DNA from: Benincasa hispida
Taxonomy: Eukaryota; Streptophyta; Magnoliopsida; Cucurbitales; Cucurbitaceae
Direction of reading: 5' to 3'
Assembly: GCF_009727055.1 (NCBI RefSeq)
Contig: NC_052355.1
Coordinates: forward strand, 388,531-452,530
DNA length: 64,000 bases
Below are positions 60,315 through 64,000 of this stretch, in pieces. Both the position numbers and the translations under genes were made by a program. The stretch's first letter is position 1; each line of letters begins with the position of its first letter. A model generated the notes under the pieces. The model did no database searches, was not told where the DNA came from, and was given only the letters and a program-made list of their open reading frames with translations.

Positions 60315-62342
60315 TGTAGGGTTGTATGTTTTAAAACTCGCGGTTTGTATTGTTAAATATATTCTATTATCAAATATGTTAATGACATTTATTTAATAAA
60401 ACTGTTGTTGAATATGTGAATTGCACTTGTAAGGATGAAATCTAATAAACTAAAGATCCATGGCTATTATATAAATACATGAACTTTATGTGGAGACATA
60501 AGAGTGAATCAAGTTCAGTAAATAGCCAGAATGGTCTATAGTACACCAGTAAGGCTAGGTACCTTATTAGGGTAACACTATCTGATGTAGCCCACTCTGT
60601 AGTTGTTATAATTTGTTGTAAAGTGCTACAAACAAAGTGATCCTGATTCGTTCATGTATTGACATGAGGAGCGAGGGGCGTCCTATGCAATAAGTTTGCA
60701 TAAGATCGAACCAAGAAATAAGTCACTCTTACTTTATAATATTGTTTACTGTTTAAGTTTGACTATTTCAAAGCAATGACCTAGGTAACTTGACCTTAAT
60801 CCTAAGTTAACTATGAACTTCTGTTTATTTGGGATTATCCTTAGATTTGCATGGGTGAGAGTTGGCTTAACAACGGCGGCTCAATAAGCCTCACATTTCA
60901 AGGGTATGATCAGGTAGATAGTTAGAGACATAGGATGCAAGATGGAATTCACTCCTACCCATTTTTAGGGATAGTAAAGAGATTTTTCCCTTAAATGTTG
61001 ACTATGGGTTTTGAATAAGGGGCCCCAACCTCTCATTGGCTCGAAAGGGGTTTGGTTTAGTGATTGGATCACAAACCAATTGTTCATTAAAAGATCAGTC
61101 GAACTTAAGGAGCAAGATGCAATCTCAGGCGTAAAACAACTTTTGATCCAGTCATTATTACGAACAACCCGTGAAGGGTTGACTTACTAATCATGGTTAT
61201 ATCGAGTGGACATAATATATCTATAGTGACGGAAGTGCAACTACTAGACTTTAGTGGAGTAATCCAGTAGTTAACGAATGGTGGTTAATTTGGTTAAAGA
61301 GTTTAGTTAGTTAATCTCGAATCGTTGGAGCCCATGATCTGTAGGTCTATGAGGTCCCCCTACTAGCTCATATCGGAGTAAACCTTAGAATAGTGTGACG
61401 AACGAATTTGAAGTGTTAAAAATTCGGTTTTTGAAATAAAGTGTTAAATATATACGATATATTTAAACTAACGTTTAATTGTAAATTAAACATAAAGAGA
61501 GAGAAAATATGATATATTTAAATAAGATTTAATAAGATTTAAATAAGATTATGAATAGGGATTCATATTGATTGGGCTTAGTGTTAGATTTAATATTAAA
61601 TTAAATTAATTAAATTATTTGATTAATTATTTAATATTAAAATTAATTTTGAAATTAAATGGAATTGGTCAAAATTACATTAAAAGTCAAAATTGTTGAC
61701 TAGGTAAAAAATGTAATGAAAGTCAAATTGTTGACTTTTGACTTTGAAAGTTAAAAAGTCAAAACTTTTTACTTTGGACTTTGAGAGTCAAACTTTGACC
61801 TTTGACCATGTTAGTGGAAAGATTCAACATTTATGAGTGGGAAATGCCGACTTTTGCATTGCTAAATGTTGTCTTCAATTGAAAACACTTGCCCCATTAA
61901 TCCCACTTTGAATTAGTGGATTTTTTATTGTCAAATTCTCATCCAACTAAAAATTGCATGTTTTGCATGAAATTGTCTTTAAAATGAAGAGCTTAATGAA
62001 TTTTAAAATTCTTGGCCAAGTAGAAATTTATGAGATTATGTGATAATCTCATAATTTTATCTCTCAAAGACTTAACTTTTTCCTCTTCAAATTAGTCACT
62101 CACTGGCTCCCACCATCTCGTTCTAAGACCAGAAAATAGTGGGGAAGACTCTCGTGGTGGTCTACGAACCGTTCATGAGGACATTGGAACTATATATTTT
62201 GGAGAAGACTCAAGCATACAAAGGTTGTATTGCTGCTATCCTTATTTACTTGTTTTAATTGCATGCTTATTCTTTAAAATTAACCTAATTAGAGTACTTT
62301 AGATCTATTTTTTCTTCCGTTGCGTATGTGTCTGTTCCATCA
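60315..62342 (+). mobile_element. Solo LTR J
   Basis: A 2.0-kb LTR starting TGTAGGGTTGTATGTTTTAAAACTC and ending TGTCTGTTCCATCA, with the perfect TSD AATGG at 60310-60314 and 62343-62347. Its body follows the order of element C's LTR (AGATAGTTAGAGACATAGGATGCAAG-like, ACCAATTGTTCATTA, TCTAGTGGAG-like). There is no internal coding sequence and no second copy. Confidence 0.85.
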
Positions 62343-62559
62343 AATGGTTCATTCTAAATAATATTATGAGGTTAATTTCCAAAGACTGTACTTTTGGAAA
62401 GGCTTTGTTGGGGCCTTTTCCTCACTCAAGCATAGTTTTCAAAAATAGATTGGGGATTTTTGAGGATCTTTGAATCCCTAGACTCATTTCTTTAAAGATC
62501 ATCACCCAAAATTTTGGAAAAGCGTAGAAGTTATTTACTTCTACCTTGTTGGATAACTG

Positions 62560-63420
62560 CAGGTAAGATGTGGAACAGGTGAACCCTTTATTTTATCCAT
62601 TGGTCTGGGAAGTTATTTTGAATATTCTCCTCTGTCAGTGGTTGGGAAACGATAGGTGGTTTGACATTATGATATGTGCAGAAAGTATTTGGTTAAGTGT
62701 GGCAATCATCACCATTCCTCTAGTGTGAGGAGATGGGATAGTTGGTGGAGAAGGCGTTTCATAATTTTTTTTTTTTATCGAATAGTTATAATCTTTGTGG
62801 ACATCATATCAATACCTCTCCCTTTTGTTAGGAGTGTGAGATGAGGTCGAGTACACTAACTGTACTCTGATTTCTTGTGAGCGAGCTAGATCAATTTGGA
62901 AAATATTCTTACTAGTTTGGAATCATGTAGACTTTAGGAGTTTTGATGACGGTTTGTGGGTAAATGAGTTTCTTCAATGTCGGAGTGTGACCTTTGCCCT
63001 CACATATGTCGGGGCTTGGGCTATATGGGGGAATCAAAATAAGTATTATAATCGAAAACTATTGAGCTCGATTTCTTTTAAGTGTGTGTGGATTGTGGAT
63101 AATCTCGATACTTATTCGATTCTATAACACCATTATATGAGGTTAGTCATAGGGTGTATTTCTTAAGTTCTTTTGAAATACCATAATCCTCTATTATGTT
63201 GAAACATCTTGTCGTGAGGGGGAGGTGATATTGTTGTATTGATACGATTTAGGCCACTTCGTTTGGTTTTAAGGCAATGACATTGTCCCTAATTTGTGTT
63301 GAGGCTGAAGCTGTTATCTACAAGTTTATGTTTTATACGAAGAGGTTGGGACAGGAATTCTCATGTTTTGGCCTGTCATGGCTTATCGTCTGTTTCGTGT
63401 TTATGATTTTTTTTTTTTAA
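62560..63420 (+). pseudogene. LINE-type pol C-terminal remnant
   Basis: From about 62870 an open run of roughly 80 codons reads CERARSIWKIFLLVWNHVDF, then WVNEFLQ, then ALTYVGAWAIWGNQNKYYNR, then FKCVWIVDNLDTYS to a TAA near 63127. This fits the zinc-finger (RT-associated) and start of RNase H region of plant LINE polyproteins, where C..AR.IW and W.IW..RN blocks are conserved. The upstream part (62560-62860) is in broken frames. The reverse transcriptase itself is absent. Confidence 0.5.
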
Positions 63421-63429
63421 ATATTCTTT

Positions 63430-64000
63430 CTTCGTTGATTTCAAATTAAAAAAAAAAAAGAATATTCCTAATTTTCTTATCATTCTTCTTTAGATCGAAA
63501 AAAGGGTTATTCAAACTTGTCTTAAAGTTAAAAGAGCATGAATTGAATCTTGCTACATAGATACATAGGTCTAGGTTTGTATGTACCATTATTTTAAATT
63601 AGCACTTAAAAGTGATCATAATAAATATTAGTTTTTAAATATAGAAAAATAAGTCGAATTTATTTATAAATATAACAAAATTTCATTATTTTTTTATTAA
63701 TGACAATGATATTTTACTATTTTTAGAAATATTTCTAACGATTTTATCATTCAAAATCAATTACCAAAATAATAATATATGAAATGTAGTATCCATACTT
63801 TTGTCTTAATTAAATATTAAGTTTTTATTAAAAATAAATTATCGTAAGAATAATATCAATGGACGTTAGAAACAAGAATATCAATTCCCAAATGAAAGAA
63901 TAAAGATAAAATTAAAAATAATAATTTAATATGTAATGAGTTTTTTTTTTTTTAATTGTGATTTGACTTTCGAATATATTTTCAAAATCCTATTCTCAGT
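63430..64000. other. No gene recognised
   Basis: Strongly AT-rich with poly-A and poly-T runs; no motif seen. Confidence 0.5.

Overview
This is eukaryotic, AT-rich plant nuclear DNA, almost entirely built of transposable elements. No bacterial features, rRNA genes or CRISPR arrays are visible. The plant-type LTR retrotransposons, the SnRK1-type kinase exons and a dispersed palindromic motif (TCTATCA..TGATAGA) that I associate with cucurbit intergenic DNA point to a dicot, most likely a cucurbit; the family assignment is an inference from memory.

Layout: (1) 1-4487 is the decayed 5' part of a minus-strand, Sirevirus-like Copia element. (2) 6104-18341 is a three-level nest of Copia elements: a plus-strand element A (target-site duplication, TSD, GGTTG) contains a plus-strand element B2 (TSD ATAAA/ATAAT), which contains a minus-strand element B1 of the same family (TSD ATGAC). 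B1 and B2 lie head to head. A tRNA-derived SINE with a 10-bp TSD sits in the gag-protease remnant of A. (3) 19403-24558 carries the only recognisable host gene: four in-phase exons, on the minus strand, of an SNF1-related kinase 1 alpha (KIN10-like) catalytic domain. The ATP-binding exon and all C-terminal exons are absent. (4) 25010-31345 is a Ty3/Gypsy relic F, interrupted by a solo LTR G (TSD GAAGG) and by an LTR H that itself carries a Harbinger-like MITE (TSD TAA). (5) 31659-57358 is one minus-strand Copia element D (305-bp LTRs, TSD ATAAC) blown up from about 5.1 kb to 25.7 kb by two insertions: an 11.5-kb Athila-like element (33674-45136) and a 9.1-kb plus-strand Copia element C (46990-56096). 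(6) 57364-64000 holds a G/C-rich palindromic repeat, a truncated LTR I, a solo LTR J (TSD AATGG) and a LINE remnant.

The genes do not form a cellular pathway. Retrotransposon modules (gag, protease, integrase, reverse transcriptase, RNase H) are present but broken by stops, frameshifts and catalytic substitutions. The most unusual unit is the Athila-like element. It keeps gag, an Asp-tRNA primer site, a polypurine tract and 1.8-kb LTRs but has no pol. In that space it carries a lysine/glutamate-rich ORF resembling the 'putative plant transposon protein' family, preceded by a promoter-like stretch (TGGGCCC, TATA box, telo-boxes) more typical of a cellular gene.

Two single-N joins (39963 and 50951) sit between duplicated sequence and look like assembly joins. 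Several LTR pairs differ mainly by one-base indels, so frameshift calls in parts of this window should be treated with caution. I see no clear new biological system; the Athila-like element with its internal promoter is the best candidate for follow-up.
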